From Mycolicibacterium tusciae (GTDB lineage: Bacteria; Actinomycetota; Actinomycetes; Mycobacteriales; Mycobacteriaceae), in the NCBI RefSeq assembly GCF_002086795.1, contig NZ_MVIM01000001.1:1-64000 (forward strand): DNA of 64,000 nucleotides, given 5' to 3'. The notes below the pieces were generated by a model that worked only from the letters and a program-made list of their open reading frames with translations, had not been told where the DNA came from and made no database searches. Positions 29,014 through 38,620 of the stretch are shown here, piece after piece. The stretch's first letter is position 1. Each line of letters opens with the position of its first letter. The position numbers and the translations under genes are program-made.

Positions 29014-30362
29014 AACTCGGCGAGCGCGTCTTCGAACTGTTGACGCGTGTGCTGTCGCTGCGGGTGATCGTCATCGTCGCCGCGCTTTCGGTCGTGGCGT
29101 TGGTGATCACTCTCGGCGCGTGGGTCTGGTTCGGCGTGACCAACGACCAGTACAGCCAGCTGGATCGCCGGCTCGATTCGGTGAGCAGTCTGGGCGACAT
29201 CAGCACGCTGCTGCAAACCGCACAACAGGAGGGAGCCGACCAGCCGCAGGCGCCGGACGGCAACGTCGTGCGTACCGCGCGCGTCGAAGGCATAACCGTG
29301 TCGATGCCTCGCGAAGTGGTGCTGCCGGATTTCGACGTCGGCTACGCCAACACGACCATCGGCGGTGTCGAGTACCGCGTCCGCACCTTCACCGCCGGCG
29401 ACGCGAAGATCGCGGTGGGTGCTCCGCTTGCCGAAACGCAGCGCCGCATCAATGAACTGCACCGGCGGGTGCTGCTGATCTGCGGCGGCGTGATCATCGG
29501 TACCGTCCTGGTCGGCTCGGTGATGTGGTCGATCATGATCAATCCCTTCCGGCTGCTGGCTCAGCAGGCCCGCGCGATCAACGCGCAGTCCAATCCCGAT
29601 GAAGTCAAAGTGCGCGGTGTGCAGGAAGCGGTGGAGATCGCCGAGGCCGTCGAGGGAATGCTTGCCCGTATCGGTGACGAGCAGCAGCGCACCAGGGCGG
29701 CACTCGAATCAGCCCGCGACTTCGCCGCCGTGGCCTCGCACGAATTGCGAACGCCGCTAACGGCTATGCGCACCAACCTCGAGGTGCTGTCCACCCTCGA
29801 GATGCGTGACGATCAGCGACAAGAGGTGATCGCGGACGTCATGCGCACCCAGACCCGCATCGAAGCGACGCTCACTGCGCTGGAGCGCCTCGCGCAGGGC
29901 GAGTTGACCACCGTCGACGACTTCGTGCCCGTCGACATCACCGAGCTGCTGGATCGTGCGGCGCATGACGCGATGCGCAACTACCCCGATCTGGCCGTCT
30001 CGCTCGGGTCGTCGACCACGGTGCTGATGGTGGGCCTGCCCGCCGGCTTGCGGCTGGTAATCGACAACGCCATCACCAACGCCGTCAAGCACGGCGGCGC
30101 GACCGAAATCCGTCTCAGCGCGGTCAGCTCCGGTGAGGGTGTGGAGATCACCGTCGATGACAACGGCGCCGGTGTGCCGGAGGAGGAACGCGCCGCGATC
30201 TTCGAGCGGTTCTCCCGCGGGTCGACGGCCGCGCGGTCCGGTTCAGGACTCGGCCTTGCGCTGGTGGCACAGCAGGCGGACCTGCACGGCGGCACGGCGA
30301 CGATGGAGGCCAGCCCCATGGGTGGGGCGCGGCTGGTGCTGCGGCTACCGGCGCCGAGTTAG
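29010..30362 (+). CDS. PrrB-like membrane sensor histidine kinase (orphan)
   Basis: The protein has 450 residues. TM1 lies at about 20-42, an extracytoplasmic loop with DNVV-like segments and GVEYRVRTF at 50-150, and TM2 at about 155-175. HAMP and HisKA regions follow, with FAAVASHELRTPLTAMRTNLEVLSTL around the phospho-acceptor His. The ATPase blocks are N (NAITNAVKHGG), G1 (DDNGAGVP), F (FERFSRG) and G2 (GSGLGLALVAQQ). From HisKA to the end it closely resembles M. tuberculosis PrrB from memory of that sequence, while the sensor loop differs. No response regulator is next to it. The start overlaps the SGNH stop by 4 bp, and the stop overlaps that of the convergent dehalogenase. Confidence 0.9.
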   Translation: MKLGERVFELLTRVLSLRVIVIVAALSVVALVITLGAWVWFGVTNDQYSQLDRRLDSVSSLGDISTLLQTAQQEGADQPQAPDGNVVRTARVEGITVSMPREVVLPDFDVGYANTTIGGVEYRVRTFTAGDAKIAVGAPLAETQRRINELHRRVLLICGGVIIGTVLVGSVMWSIMINPFRLLAQQARAINAQSNPDEVKVRGVQEAVEIAEAVEGMLARIGDEQQRTRAALESARDFAAVASHELRTPLTAMRTNLEVLSTLEMRDDQRQEVIADVMRTQTRIEATLTALERLAQGELTTVDDFVPVDITELLDRAAHDAMRNYPDLAVSLGSSTTVLMVGLPAGLRLVIDNAITNAVKHGGATEIRLSAVSSGEGVEITVDDNGAGVPEEERAAIFERFSRGSTAARSGSGLGLALVAQQADLHGGTATMEASPMGGARLVLRLPAPS

Positions 30363-31318
30363 TTTGTGACGCCCATGAATTCGGCGATGACGGCGGCCAG
30401 TTCCGCGCCTTTCTGCTCTGCGATGAAATGCCCGGCGCCGGTGATGATCGTGTGCGCCTGGCGCTGGGCTCCGGGAACCTGCTCCTGGAACACCTTGTCC
30501 CACCCGCGAGTTGGTGGATCGCCGTCCGAGTACGCGGTCAGGAAGGGCCTTTCCCACTGCCGCAGGGCGGCCATCGTGTCGCGCCCGATGGCCGCACCGG
30601 GATCGCTGCGTGTCAGCGGGATGAGCGCGGTCATCTGCCGTAGTCCGGCTTTGTAGCTGCGGTCGGGGAAGGGTGCCTCGTACGCCGCGAGCACGTCGGC
30701 ATGGAGCGGGCCGGCCACCGCGTCCAGAAACATGCTCGGATTGATGTCCGGCGCGCGTGCGTACAACGCGACATAGTCGAGCAGCGTCTCCTGCAACATT
30801 ACCCGGTCCTCGTCGACACCGTGATGCGCCCACGCGAGCTTGCCTGCCAACCCCGGGTCGCACGTGTGCAAGATGGTGTTCGTCGCGACCACCCTCGCAA
30901 ACCGATCGGGTTCGCGGGCCAGCACGCTCAGACCGATCGGCCCACCCCAGTCCTGCACCACCAGCGTCGCCTCGCGCAGGCCGAGCCCGTCGACCAGACT
31001 CCGGGTCCAGTCGATGTGCCGGCGAAACGTGTAGGTCGTCGCGTCGGTGGGTTTGTCGGAGCGACCGTAGCCGATGTTGTCCGGCGCGATGACCCGCATC
31101 CCCGAGTCCACAAGGGCCCGAATGACATTGCGGTACATGAACGACCACGTCGGCTGCCCGTGCAGGAGGACGACAACGGGCCCGTCGGCGGGCCCGGCAT
31201 CGACGTAGTGCATCCGCACCGGCGGCACGCCGCGGGTCTCGACGACGGCGTAGCTGGGCGGAAACGGATAGTCGGGCAGGTTGTCGAATCGCTCGTCTGG
31301 GGTTCGGAGAACGTCCAT
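30359..31318 (-). CDS. dhmA: Haloalkane dehalogenase (DhmA-like)
   Basis: The protein has 319 residues of the alpha/beta-hydrolase haloalkane dehalogenase family. The N terminus MDVLRTPDERFDNLPDYPF is typical of DhmA/DhlA-type enzymes. The motif LLHGQPTWSFMYR gives the oxyanion region, LVVQDWGGPIGL carries the nucleophile Asp followed by the halide-binding Trp, and TGAGHFIAEQKG carries the catalytic His. It would hydrolyse carbon-halogen bonds in the cytosol; the natural substrate is unknown. It is convergent with the kinase gene, with overlapping stops, and lies 20 bp downstream of isocitrate lyase. Confidence 0.88.
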   Translation of the reverse strand: MDVLRTPDERFDNLPDYPFPPSYAVVETRGVPPVRMHYVDAGPADGPVVVLLHGQPTWSFMYRNVIRALVDSGMRVIAPDNIGYGRSDKPTDATTYTFRRHIDWTRSLVDGLGLREATLVVQDWGGPIGLSVLAREPDRFARVVATNTILHTCDPGLAGKLAWAHHGVDEDRVMLQETLLDYVALYARAPDINPSMFLDAVAGPLHADVLAAYEAPFPDRSYKAGLRQMTALIPLTRSDPGAAIGRDTMAALRQWERPFLTAYSDGDPPTRGWDKVFQEQVPGAQRQAHTIITGAGHFIAEQKGAELAAVIAEFMGVTN

Positions 31319-31338
31319 GGGATCGACGTGCGGTCCGC

Positions 31339-33627
31339 TCAGTCCTCCTTGGCGATCAGCCGCTTGAGCGCCTCGCGATCGGGCGCGAGGAGTTCATCGA
31401 TGCGCGGCTGGTTCACATCGGCGACGATGATCTCGCCGACCTCCTGGTACACGTTGCTGAAGATGCCGTGGGACTTCATCTTCTCGGTCTGATAGATGTT
31501 GTCCTCGGTCGGCGTCACGTAATAGACGATCTCCGGCTTGAAGCGGTGGATCAGCCAGAGATGGATGACGTCCATCAACCGCTTCTTGCGCATCTTCTCC
31601 GAGAAGGTGTTCTGATCGCGCACCGTCAGGATGTTGCGCCCGTGCCGGTCCTTGATGGGATCGACCACGACGTTGGCGAGCGGATCTTCGCCGTCACCGA
31701 GGATCTGCAAGTCGAGGACATCGGAGCCGGCGCGACGCGGCCGTAGCTGCACCCGAAGTGTCTCGCCGAGCTGATAGTGATCGCTCCACAGCGCCAGCCA
31801 CTCCTCGAGCAGCTTCTTCGGCACCTCGGTCTGCACCAGGTGCTGGTGCTGGGTGGAGCCTTCGCCCATGGACTTGGTGGTCGCCGTGCGTCCCGACGAC
31901 GCGGCCAGCGCGGCATCACTGCGCGGCCCGCCGACCAGGGTTTGCGGTGTGCGGTAGGGAGATTCGACCAGTCGCATCTTTCGCTGCAGGCGAGCCAGTG
32001 CGAGCATGCCCTCCTGCCGCAGCGACGTGGCGAACTCCTCGCAGGCGACACCGTCGACCTGGTGGCCGCCGTAGGTGATGAAGTTGAAGACGAACCCCAT
32101 CTTTCCGAGTTCCTCAGGGAAAGCGCGCATCTCGTCGTCGCTCATGCCGGTGGTGTCCCAGTTGAACGAGGGAGACAGGTTGTACGCCAGCATCTTCTCG
32201 GGGAACTCGGCGTGAATCGCATCCGCGAACTGCTTGGCGTCGGCGAGGTCGGCGGTCTTCGTCTCCATCCAGAGAATGTCCGCGAACGGTGCGGCGGCCA
32301 GCGATTTGGCGATCGCATAGGGGATGCCGCCACGGATCTGGTAGTAACCCTCCGGGGTCTTCGCCCGCTCGCAGTCCCATGCGGCGTCGGCGCCCAGCTC
32401 CTTGGCCTTTTGCCGCGCCGAGTACAGCGATGCCTTGGCGGCGAACTTGCGCCAGTCCGCGGCGCTCGTCTCGGCCGGCTCACCCTCCCGCTCACGGAAG
32501 TCGAGGAGATCGCCGACCGCCTCGCCGTAGGTCTGCAGGCCGGCGTCGATCTGCCAGGCATCGACGAACTTCGATTCGACCCGGTCGAATATCGCATCGA
32601 TCGAATCGTCGGCGCTGTCCTGCCACTCCTTGGCGGCGTCGGTGATCATGGCCTGGATGCCGTGGCGCTGTAGCCATGCGTCGGCGGCCGCGTACTCACC
32701 GTCGGGCAGGGCGTAGAGCAGATGTCCCCTGAGGTCCGTGACCCCCGCGTCGTGGAACCGCCGCATCATGGCCAGGAAGCAGGCCTTGTACGACGGGATC
32801 TTGAGGTTGGTGACGCCGAGCAGGAACGGCTGATCGCGTTCGTCGGCGCGGCTGTCGAGCAGGTTAGCGGCTTCAGCGTCCGTGCGGGCCACGATGATGC
32901 CGGGCACCCGCATGATGTCGAGCTGGAAGCGAGCGGTGTTGAGCCGTTTGATCTGTTCGTCGGAGGGGACGAGGACCTTGCCGCCCTGGTGGCCGCACTT
33001 CTTCGTGCCGGGACGCTGGTCTTCGATGTGGTAACCGGGTACGCCTGACTCGACGAAACGACGAATAAGGTTGCGTACGTGGGGATCTCCGCCGTGCCCG
33101 GTGTCGGCGTCGGCGATGATGAACGGTCGGTAGTCGTACGCCGGGGTGGTTTCGCGTTGTTCGGGAGTCATGCGCAGCCGTAGGTACTGCTGATTGCGGT
33201 CCGCGGTCAGCAGCGCGCGCACCAGGCCGGCGGCCTCGTCTGGCACCTGACTCAGCGGGTAGCTGGCCAGGTCGGGTCCCGGGTCTTCGCTGATCGACCC
33301 TTTGGCCGATGTCGCCCAGCCACCGAGGTAGATGCCCTCGATGCCCATCCGCTTCATGACCACGGCCTGGCCCGGCGAATAGGGGCCGAAGGTGGTGATG
33401 CTCTTCTTCTGGGCGAACAGTTCGCGCAGGCGCGGGTGGAATGCCTTGGCAGCCTCACGGGCCACGGTGTAATCGGTCGGGATCGTGCCGCGCTGCTCGA
33501 CTACCTGGCGGGCTGAGTAGAGACGAATGATCCCGTCGAATCGCGGGCTGTCGAAGTACTGCTGGGTGTCTGCGACATCCCGATCAAACGGGGTCTGGGG
33601 CGCTGCATCCGCTTCGATAATGGCCAT
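31339..33627 (-). CDS. aceA: Isocitrate lyase 2 (long class)
   Basis: The protein has 762 residues, the length of mycobacterial ICL2 (AceA), not the 430-residue ICL1. It contains the catalytic KKCGH motif ([13 protein letters not shown]) and the metal/substrate region [11 protein letters not shown]. Further on are [16 protein letters not shown] and, in the C-terminal half, [11 protein letters not shown] cleaves isocitrate to glyoxylate and succinate for growth on fatty acids and can cleave methylisocitrate in some mycobacteria. The ATG at 33627 fits the family. An AraC-type regulator gene lies 44 bp upstream on the same strand. Confidence 0.95.
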   Translation of the reverse strand: MAIIEADAAPQTPFDRDVADTQQYFDSPRFDGIIRLYSARQVVEQRGTIPTDYTVAREAAKAFHPRLRELFAQKKSITTFGPYSPGQAVVMKRMGIEGIYLGGWATSAKGSISEDPGPDLASYPLSQVPDEAAGLVRALLTADRNQQYLRLRMTPEQRETTPAYDYRPFIIADADTGHGGDPHVRNLIRRFVESGVPGYHIEDQRPGTKKCGHQGGKVLVPSDEQIKRLNTARFQLDIMRVPGIIVARTDAEAANLLDSRADERDQPFLLGVTNLKIPSYKACFLAMMRRFHDAGVTDLRGHLLYALPDGEYAAADAWLQRHGIQAMITDAAKEWQDSADDSIDAIFDRVESKFVDAWQIDAGLQTYGEAVGDLLDFREREGEPAETSAADWRKFAAKASLYSARQKAKELGADAAWDCERAKTPEGYYQIRGGIPYAIAKSLAAAPFADILWMETKTADLADAKQFADAIHAEFPEKMLAYNLSPSFNWDTTGMSDDEMRAFPEELGKMGFVFNFITYGGHQVDGVACEEFATSLRQEGMLALARLQRKMRLVESPYRTPQTLVGGPRSDAALAASSGRTATTKSMGEGSTQHQHLVQTEVPKKLLEEWLALWSDHYQLGETLRVQLRPRRAGSDVLDLQILGDGEDPLANVVVDPIKDRHGRNILTVRDQNTFSEKMRKKRLMDVIHLWLIHRFKPEIVYYVTPTEDNIYQTEKMKSHGIFSNVYQEVGEIIVADVNQPRIDELLAPDREALKRLIAKED

Positions 33628-33671
33628 ACCTCACAGTACGACCGACGCCTGTGTGTCGATGGCGTTATCGC

Positions 33672-34412
33672 CTACGGTCTGCCACGCCAGGAGCGGGGGG
33701 ACGAACCGTGAGTGCGGCGAAACACCCTGCTGAAGTACCCGGGATCGGCAATGCCGACCCGTCGGGCGACCTCCTGGATGGGTAAGTCGGTGTCGGCGAG
33801 CAGGCGCCGGCTTTCGGCCATCCGGCGGTCGATGATCCATTCCTGCACGGTCCGGCCGGTCCTACGGCGGACGATGGTCGTGAGGTGTCCGGGCGTTATG
33901 CCCACCTCGCGTGCCACATCGCGCAGGGACAGGGCTTCGGCGTGGCGGCGTTCGATCACGGCGAAGACGTCGGCGAGTACGGGTTCGCCGAGGTGTCGCA
34001 GGTCTCCCACCACATCGTCGGCCATCCGGGCGAGATCGATGAGCAGCAACAGCAGATGCGCAAGGGCGGCCTGCCGGTAGCCCTCCAGCCGTGCGTCGAG
34101 TTCTGCTTCGATCGCGGTGATCGAGGCGTCCCACGCTGCCTGCCGTGTCGTGGGCAACGTCAGCTTGAGTAACCCGCCCGATTCACCGTGCAGGAACGGA
34201 AACAGCAGGGGATGGCCACGCCAGACCGGCCAGGCCGCGTCGCCGTCCGAACCCAGTGCTGCCGGGTCGAAGAACACCCCGATACCGCCGTCGAACCGAT
34301 CCAACTGAGTTGGGTCGAGGACCTCACCCGCCGCCGCCACGTAGACGAGCCCCTTCGCCTGCACGTACCAGAGCGCGGGAAAGTCGTGAATGTGTCGGCC
34401 GTGATCGAGCAT
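33672..34412 (-). CDS. AraC-family transcription regulator
   Basis: The protein has about 246 residues. An N-terminal cupin-like sensing half begins at DHGRHIHDFPALWYVQ, and a C-terminal double HTH runs from LSLRDVAREVGITPGHLTTI to IQEVARRVGIADPGYFSRVFRR, the classical AraC signature. ATG 34412 is immediately preceded by an in-frame GTG (34415), and either may be used; a stop lies a little further upstream. It is followed at 44 bp by isocitrate lyase 2 on the same strand, so it could be co-transcribed with or control that gene (inference). A methyltransferase gene is divergent from it. Confidence 0.87.
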   Translation of the reverse strand: MLDHGRHIHDFPALWYVQAKGLVYVAAAGEVLDPTQLDRFDGGIGVFFDPAALGSDGDAAWPVWRGHPLLFPFLHGESGGLLKLTLPTTRQAAWDASITAIEAELDARLEGYRQAALAHLLLLLIDLARMADDVVGDLRHLGEPVLADVFAVIERRHAEALSLRDVAREVGITPGHLTTIVRRRTGRTVQEWIIDRRMAESRRLLADTDLPIQEVARRVGIADPGYFSRVFRRTHGSSPRSWRGRP

Positions 34413-34596
34413 CACCTTGCGCGACCGCGCACCACCGACACCGGCGGAGTATCAGGATCGGTTGGATACCGGTACAGCGGGACGCCGCTGCGGAGTCCGA
34501 CCAGTCGGGATGCCGCCGTCATATGAACCGAAGATAGTCCTATTTTTGCCGAGGATCACCCGACTTGCCTCGTACTCAACGATTCACCATAGGGAC

Positions 34597-35277
34597 ATGA
34601 CCGAAAATCATCCTAATTCTGTGAGGCCATATGGCGCAGACGGCCATGACTACCTGCCCGCGGCCGGCCGCGACGCATTGCTTCCGTTCTACGATCTGCT
34701 GACCCGAGCGCTGGGCATGCCCAAGGTCTACAACAACCTCATAGACCAGGCCGCCGTTGCCGAGGGGATGTCCGTCCTCGAAATCGGTTGCGGTACCGGC
34801 AACCTCACTGCTCGAGTGCACCATGCACACCCGCGGGCCGCCGTCGTCGGTGTCGACCCGGATCCGCGGGCCTTGGCTCGGGCGGAGCGCAAGGTCAGCG
34901 TCGGAAACGGAATCCGGTTCGTACGAGGCTACGTTCAGAAGCTACCGTTCGGTGACGACGAATTCGATCGTGTCCTGTCCTCCATGATGTGGCACCACCT
35001 GGATCAAGAAACGAAAACCACGGCGGCGAGCGAGATACTTCGCGTTCTGCGGCCCGGCGGCAGCCTCCATCTCGTCGACATCGGGGGTGACATGACCCCG
35101 TCCGACGGGTTTTTGGTCAGGAGGTTCCTTCGCAGTGAACATGCGGCAGGGAACCTCGGCGATGCGATTCCGTCGCTACTGCGTGCTGTCGGCTTCGATT
35201 GCACGACGGTTGCCTCGCAACGCCATCGGGGTGTCGGCCGGCTCACGTACTACCGTGCTTCGCGACCGGCGGCTTAG
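34597..35277 (+). CDS. Class I SAM-dependent methyltransferase
   Basis: The protein has 226 residues. Motif I (VLEIGCGTGNLTARV), the acidic residue after the second strand (VVGVDPDPRA), and LPFGDDEFDRVLSSMMWHHL with LRPGGSLHLVDIG establish a Rossmann methyltransferase of the UbiE/COQ5-like type. The acceptor is unknown. ATG 34597 follows AGGGA; the frame is open further upstream but not homologous there. It is divergent from the AraC gene, with about 180 bp between starts, and converges on the FAH-family gene with only 4 bp between stops. Confidence 0.87.
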   Translation: MTENHPNSVRPYGADGHDYLPAAGRDALLPFYDLLTRALGMPKVYNNLIDQAAVAEGMSVLEIGCGTGNLTARVHHAHPRAAVVGVDPDPRALARAERKVSVGNGIRFVRGYVQKLPFGDDEFDRVLSSMMWHHLDQETKTTAASEILRVLRPGGSLHLVDIGGDMTPSDGFLVRRFLRSEHAAGNLGDAIPSLLRAVGFDCTTVASQRHRGVGRLTYYRASRPAA

Positions 35278-35281
35278 CGTT

Positions 35282-36127
35282 TTACCGCACCGGGTTGGTC
35301 AGCGACGCGAGCTCGTCGCCGAGTTCGCAACGCACCACGTCGCCGGGCTCGATCGCGACCGCGCCGGGGGTGCCGGTGGACAGGATGTCGCCGGGGTAGA
35401 ACGGCATCACCTGGCTGTGGAAGCTGAGCAGTTCCGCGGGGGAGAACGTCATCCCCGAGACGGTGTCCTTGCGGTGCACGGCGCCGTTGTGGATGGTCGC
35501 GACACGCAGATCCGCCAGCGGCGCATGGGCCAGCACTTCGTCGAGCGTGATCAGGTCCGGGCCGAAGGAGAAGAACGTGGGGTAGTTCTTGACCCGCGTG
35601 AGATAGCGCGGGTTCTCCAGCAGCACCGTCTCGGCCGTCTGATCGAGCACCGGCACGACGCCCGCCACATAGGCCATCGCGTCCTCGACGGAGACCTGGT
35701 AGCAGGTACGTCCGATCACCAGACCCAACTCGGCTTCCGCGGTCACCTTGCCGATCCCCGGCGGGACGATGATCGGCTCACCGGGTCCGACGATGGTGTG
35801 GTCGCCCTTGATGAACGAGGCAGGCGAGGTACGCGGCGCCTGCTCTCCGAGATCGCCGGCGTGCGCGCCGTAGTTGAGCCCGATTCCAAGGATTTTCCGA
35901 GGCCGCGTCCAGGGCGCGAGCACGAGCGCGTTCGGATCGACACAGTGGTCGTCGTCAACCCCGGTGTTCACCGCGGCGGCGAGTGCGTCCAATTGTTCAC
36001 CTGCCAGGAGCGACAACAGGTCCGTCGGCCCGCCGGCCAGCACCCGATCGATGCGGCCGAGGCGGCCGTCGGGCAGGGCTACACACGCGAACTGTTGGTC
36101 GCCCATCGCCACGGTGCGGATACGCAT
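35282..36127 (-). CDS. Fumarylacetoacetate-hydrolase-family protein
   Basis: The protein has 281 residues. The FAH fold is shown by KILGIGLNYGAHAGDLGEQ, PASFIKGDHTIVGPGEPI, the metal-binding EAELGLVIG with its acidic residues, and PGDILSTGTPGAV near the end. Family members hydrolyse or decarboxylate C-C bonds of oxo-acids with a divalent metal. The ATG overlaps the stop of the upstream SDR by one base (TGATG), so they are co-translated. With lhgO upstream, the set looks like an organic-acid catabolic operon; the exact substrate is unknown. Confidence 0.88.
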   Translation of the reverse strand: MRIRTVAMGDQQFACVALPDGRLGRIDRVLAGGPTDLLSLLAGEQLDALAAAVNTGVDDDHCVDPNALVLAPWTRPRKILGIGLNYGAHAGDLGEQAPRTSPASFIKGDHTIVGPGEPIIVPPGIGKVTAEAELGLVIGRTCYQVSVEDAMAYVAGVVPVLDQTAETVLLENPRYLTRVKNYPTFFSFGPDLITLDEVLAHAPLADLRVATIHNGAVHRKDTVSGMTFSPAELLSFHSQVMPFYPGDILSTGTPGAVAIEPGDVVRCELGDELASLTNPVR

Positions 36128-36915
36128 CAGGCGACGCCTCTGATCAGTCCGCCGTCGACGCGAACGACGGAACCGGTGACATACGAGGCTCTTTCGCTGC
36201 ACAGGAATGCCGCGACGTCGGCGTACTCCTCGGGACGACCGTACCGTCCGACCGCCATCGTGGCCGCACTGTCTCGCCTCACTTCTTCTGTGGTGCGCCC
36301 CTCCCGTTCGGCCCGGCGTTCGTCGAGAAATCGGGTCCGATCGGTCTCGATCCGGCCCGGCACAATGACATTGGACGTCACGCCGTCGCCTCCCACCTCG
36401 TCGGCGAGCGTCTTGGACCACGCGTGCAAGCTCGCCCGAAGCGTGTTCGAAAGGCCGAGGTTGGGGATGGGGGCCAGAGCGCCCGACGACGTCGATGTGA
36501 GGATGCGCCCCCACCGGCGCTCGCGCATTCCGGGCAGGACGCGATCGGTCAGCATGATCACCGACAGCACCATCTGGTCGAAACTCGTCCGCCATACGAC
36601 GGCCTCTTGACCGGCGACAGTCGTCGGCGGTGGGCCGCCTGTGTTGTTGACCAGGATGTCGATCGGCCCGAGCGTGCTCTCGACCGCCGTCACGACGGAC
36701 TCCATGCGATCGAGATCGCCGAGGTCCCACGCGAGTGGCAAAGCCTTCGCGCCGGCGGCCTCCACCCGGGCAGCGGTTCTGGCCAGCGCATCGGTCGAGC
36801 GGCCTGCGGCGGCGACGTTCACCCCTTCCGCAGCGAGGCGCGCCGCGATAGCGCTGCCGAGGCCGCCGCTGGCGCCCAGCACCAGGGCGGTTCGTCCGGA
36901 AATGCCGAGATCCAT
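36127..36915 (-). CDS. Short-chain dehydrogenase/reductase lacking the canonical Tyr
   Basis: The protein has 262 residues. The cofactor motif is ALVLGASGGLGSAIA (TGxxxGxG type), NNTGG follows, and the catalytic Ser lies in ILTSTSSGAL. At the YxxxK position the sequence is LSNTLRASLHAWSKTLA. The Lys is kept but the Tyr is replaced, so the classical proton-relay residue is missing. Relatives with this S..N...K pattern form a recognised SDR subgroup, so it may still be functional with altered chemistry. The ribosome binding site GAAGGAG precedes ATG 36915. It lies between lhgO and the FAH-family gene on the same strand. Confidence 0.87.
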   Translation of the reverse strand: MDLGISGRTALVLGASGGLGSAIAARLAAEGVNVAAAGRSTDALARTAARVEAAGAKALPLAWDLGDLDRMESVVTAVESTLGPIDILVNNTGGPPPTTVAGQEAVVWRTSFDQMVLSVIMLTDRVLPGMRERRWGRILTSTSSGALAPIPNLGLSNTLRASLHAWSKTLADEVGGDGVTSNVIVPGRIETDRTRFLDERRAEREGRTTEEVRRDSAATMAVGRYGRPEEYADVAAFLCSERASYVTGSVVRVDGGLIRGVA

Positions 36916-36958
36916 TGGGGCGCTCCTTCAATGCTGTATGTGGTCGAGGGAAAGACCC

Positions 36959-38179
36959 CTATCCACCCATACTCCTGTGCTCGGTGATGGTGCGAACGAC
37001 GTGTTCGGCGATCGCCAGCGCCGATGTCGCGGCCGGCGAAGGGGCATTGCGCAGCAATACGACGCGGTCGCGGACGCTGATCCGAAAATCATCGACCAAC
37101 GCTCCGTCGGCCTCCAGTGCCTGCGCGCGGATACCCGCCGGGCCGGGCACGACATCGTCGTCGCGGATCTCGGGCACGTATGCGCGGGCGCCGGCGATGA
37201 ACCGCCGCTTGCTCAGCGAGCCGTACATCTCGCGGATTCCGGTGCGCCAATGCTGACGGGCGAAACGCCAGAATGCCGGTGTACGAGCGATTTCCGCGAG
37301 GTCGTGCCGTGAAGCTGTGCGCCAGCTGTAGCCCTCGCGCGCCAGCGCCAGTACCGCGTTGGGGCCGACGAGGACCTCGCCGTCGACGCGCGGGGTGAGG
37401 TGGACTCCAAGGAAGGGGTAACGCGGGTCGGGTACGGGATACACGAGTCCGTTGACGAGGCCACGTCGCTCCGGCTTCAGCGCGTAGTACTCGCCGCGGA
37501 ACGGCATGATCACTGGATCGGGCCCGTCTCCTGCGAGTTCGGCGAGTCGGTCGCTTTGCAGCCCGCCGCAGGCGACGACCTGGTCGAAAGCGGCCTGGTA
37601 GGTACCGCCTGCCGTGCGCGCGGTGACGACGACCTCGGTGCCGGTCGAGCGGAGGCCGATGACTTCCTGTCCGAGCAGGACTTTCGCCCCCGATTGGACG
37701 GCGTCTGAGGCAAGCGCCCGAGTCACCTCGGCGAAGTCGACGATCGATGTCGACGGCGAGTGCAATGCGGCCAGACCACGGACGTGCGGTTCGATCTCGC
37801 GTAGTTCCTCCGGTCCGATCGTGCGGACGCCGGGCACACCGTTGGCGAGTGCGCGCTCCTCGATACCACCGAGCCGTGCACGTTCGGTTTCGTCGAGCGC
37901 AACCAAGACCTTGCCGCATTTGATGTTCTGGATTCCGCGATGCGCACAGAACTCTTCGAGGAGGCCGACGCCGCGACGGCAGAGCACGGCCTTGTTCGAA
38001 CCGGGTTGGTAATAGAGACCGGCATGGACCACGCCGCTGTTGCGTCCGGTTTGATGGGCGGCCAGTCGGTCTTCTTTCTCGAACAGCGTCACCTGTGCGT
38101 CGGGACGCCGAGCGAGGATCTCGCGCGCGATGGCGACACCGACGATCCCACCACCGATGACGGCAACCCGGTCGGTCAT
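36959..38179 (-). CDS. lhgO: L-2-hydroxyglutarate oxidase/dehydrogenase
   Basis: The protein has 406 residues of the DAO-type FAD family. The dinucleotide fold VAVIGGGIVGVAIAREIL is N-terminal. LhgO-typical blocks follow: HQTGRNSGVVHAGLYYQPGS, CGKVLVALDE, and PFRGEYYAL with VYPVPDPRYPFLGVHLTPR. The C terminus is SPAATSALAIAEHV. It oxidises L-2-hydroxyglutarate to 2-oxoglutarate, passing electrons to the membrane quinone pool or oxygen. Its start overlaps the stop of a decayed CoA-transferase fragment (ATGA). SDR and FAH-family genes follow within 43 bp. Confidence 0.92.
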   Translation of the reverse strand: MTDRVAVIGGGIVGVAIAREILARRPDAQVTLFEKEDRLAAHQTGRNSGVVHAGLYYQPGSNKAVLCRRGVGLLEEFCAHRGIQNIKCGKVLVALDETERARLGGIEERALANGVPGVRTIGPEELREIEPHVRGLAALHSPSTSIVDFAEVTRALASDAVQSGAKVLLGQEVIGLRSTGTEVVVTARTAGGTYQAAFDQVVACGGLQSDRLAELAGDGPDPVIMPFRGEYYALKPERRGLVNGLVYPVPDPRYPFLGVHLTPRVDGEVLVGPNAVLALAREGYSWRTASRHDLAEIARTPAFWRFARQHWRTGIREMYGSLSKRRFIAGARAYVPEIRDDDVVPGPAGIRAQALEADGALVDDFRISVRDRVVLLRNAPSPAATSALAIAEHVVRTITEHRSMGG

Positions 38180-38415
38180 CGGCCGTCCCCGGCGCGGACG
38201 TAGTCGGCGAACACATCGTCCTGGTCGGCGCCCAGCCCGGAGCCGGGAACGTCGAGGTCACCCAATGTGGGATGCGGCAACTTCAGCACCATCGATTCAC
38301 GAACCTGTTTTCCAATCGTAGACCTCGGGGATGGTACGGATCCTGCCAGCGGGAACCCCGGCCGCGTCAAGTCCGGCGAGGACCCCGGCGCGCGGGCAGT
38401 CCGAATCCGAGGCAG
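38176..38415 (-). pseudogene. C-terminal remnant of a CaiB/BaiF CoA-transferase
   Basis: Reading on the minus strand, one frame gives LAGLDAAGVPAGRIRTIPEV and then YDWK, after which it stops. The other frame continues QVRESMVLKLPHPTLGDLDV and PGSGLGADQD, ending RAGDGR. Joined, they match the C-terminal pattern of class III CoA-transferases, where the substrate domain ends in a HPTLG-P-GS block. The break lies in the AAAACA tract near 38310 and looks like a one-base frameshift. No N-terminal two thirds can be found upstream. The stop overlaps the lhgO start, so the gene probably headed this operon. Confidence 0.6.
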
Positions 38416-38620
38416 AGCCGGCCGAGGACGCCGGGGCGGTAGTTCTGTGCTCCGCCGGTTGAGCGGTCACTTTTCGATCACGGTACGACAACTCATTGGC
38501 CATGTGCCGTGCGGCAATTGGGCTGCAACCACTTACCGGCTGTAAAAAGTGGATAGCGAATTGTGGGTCGACGGTGACCCCGCACTGTTCGCGTCGTGTA
38601 TCGAGAAAGTGAAAAGTCCG

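Noticed and set aside
29010..30362. Calling the histidine kinase the true prrB
   Set aside because: No prrA response regulator is adjacent and the sensor loop differs; PrrB-like paralogue is safer.
31777..32673. Open frame antisense to isocitrate lyase 2
   Set aside because: It is a mirror of the conserved ICL2 frame with no recognisable domain.
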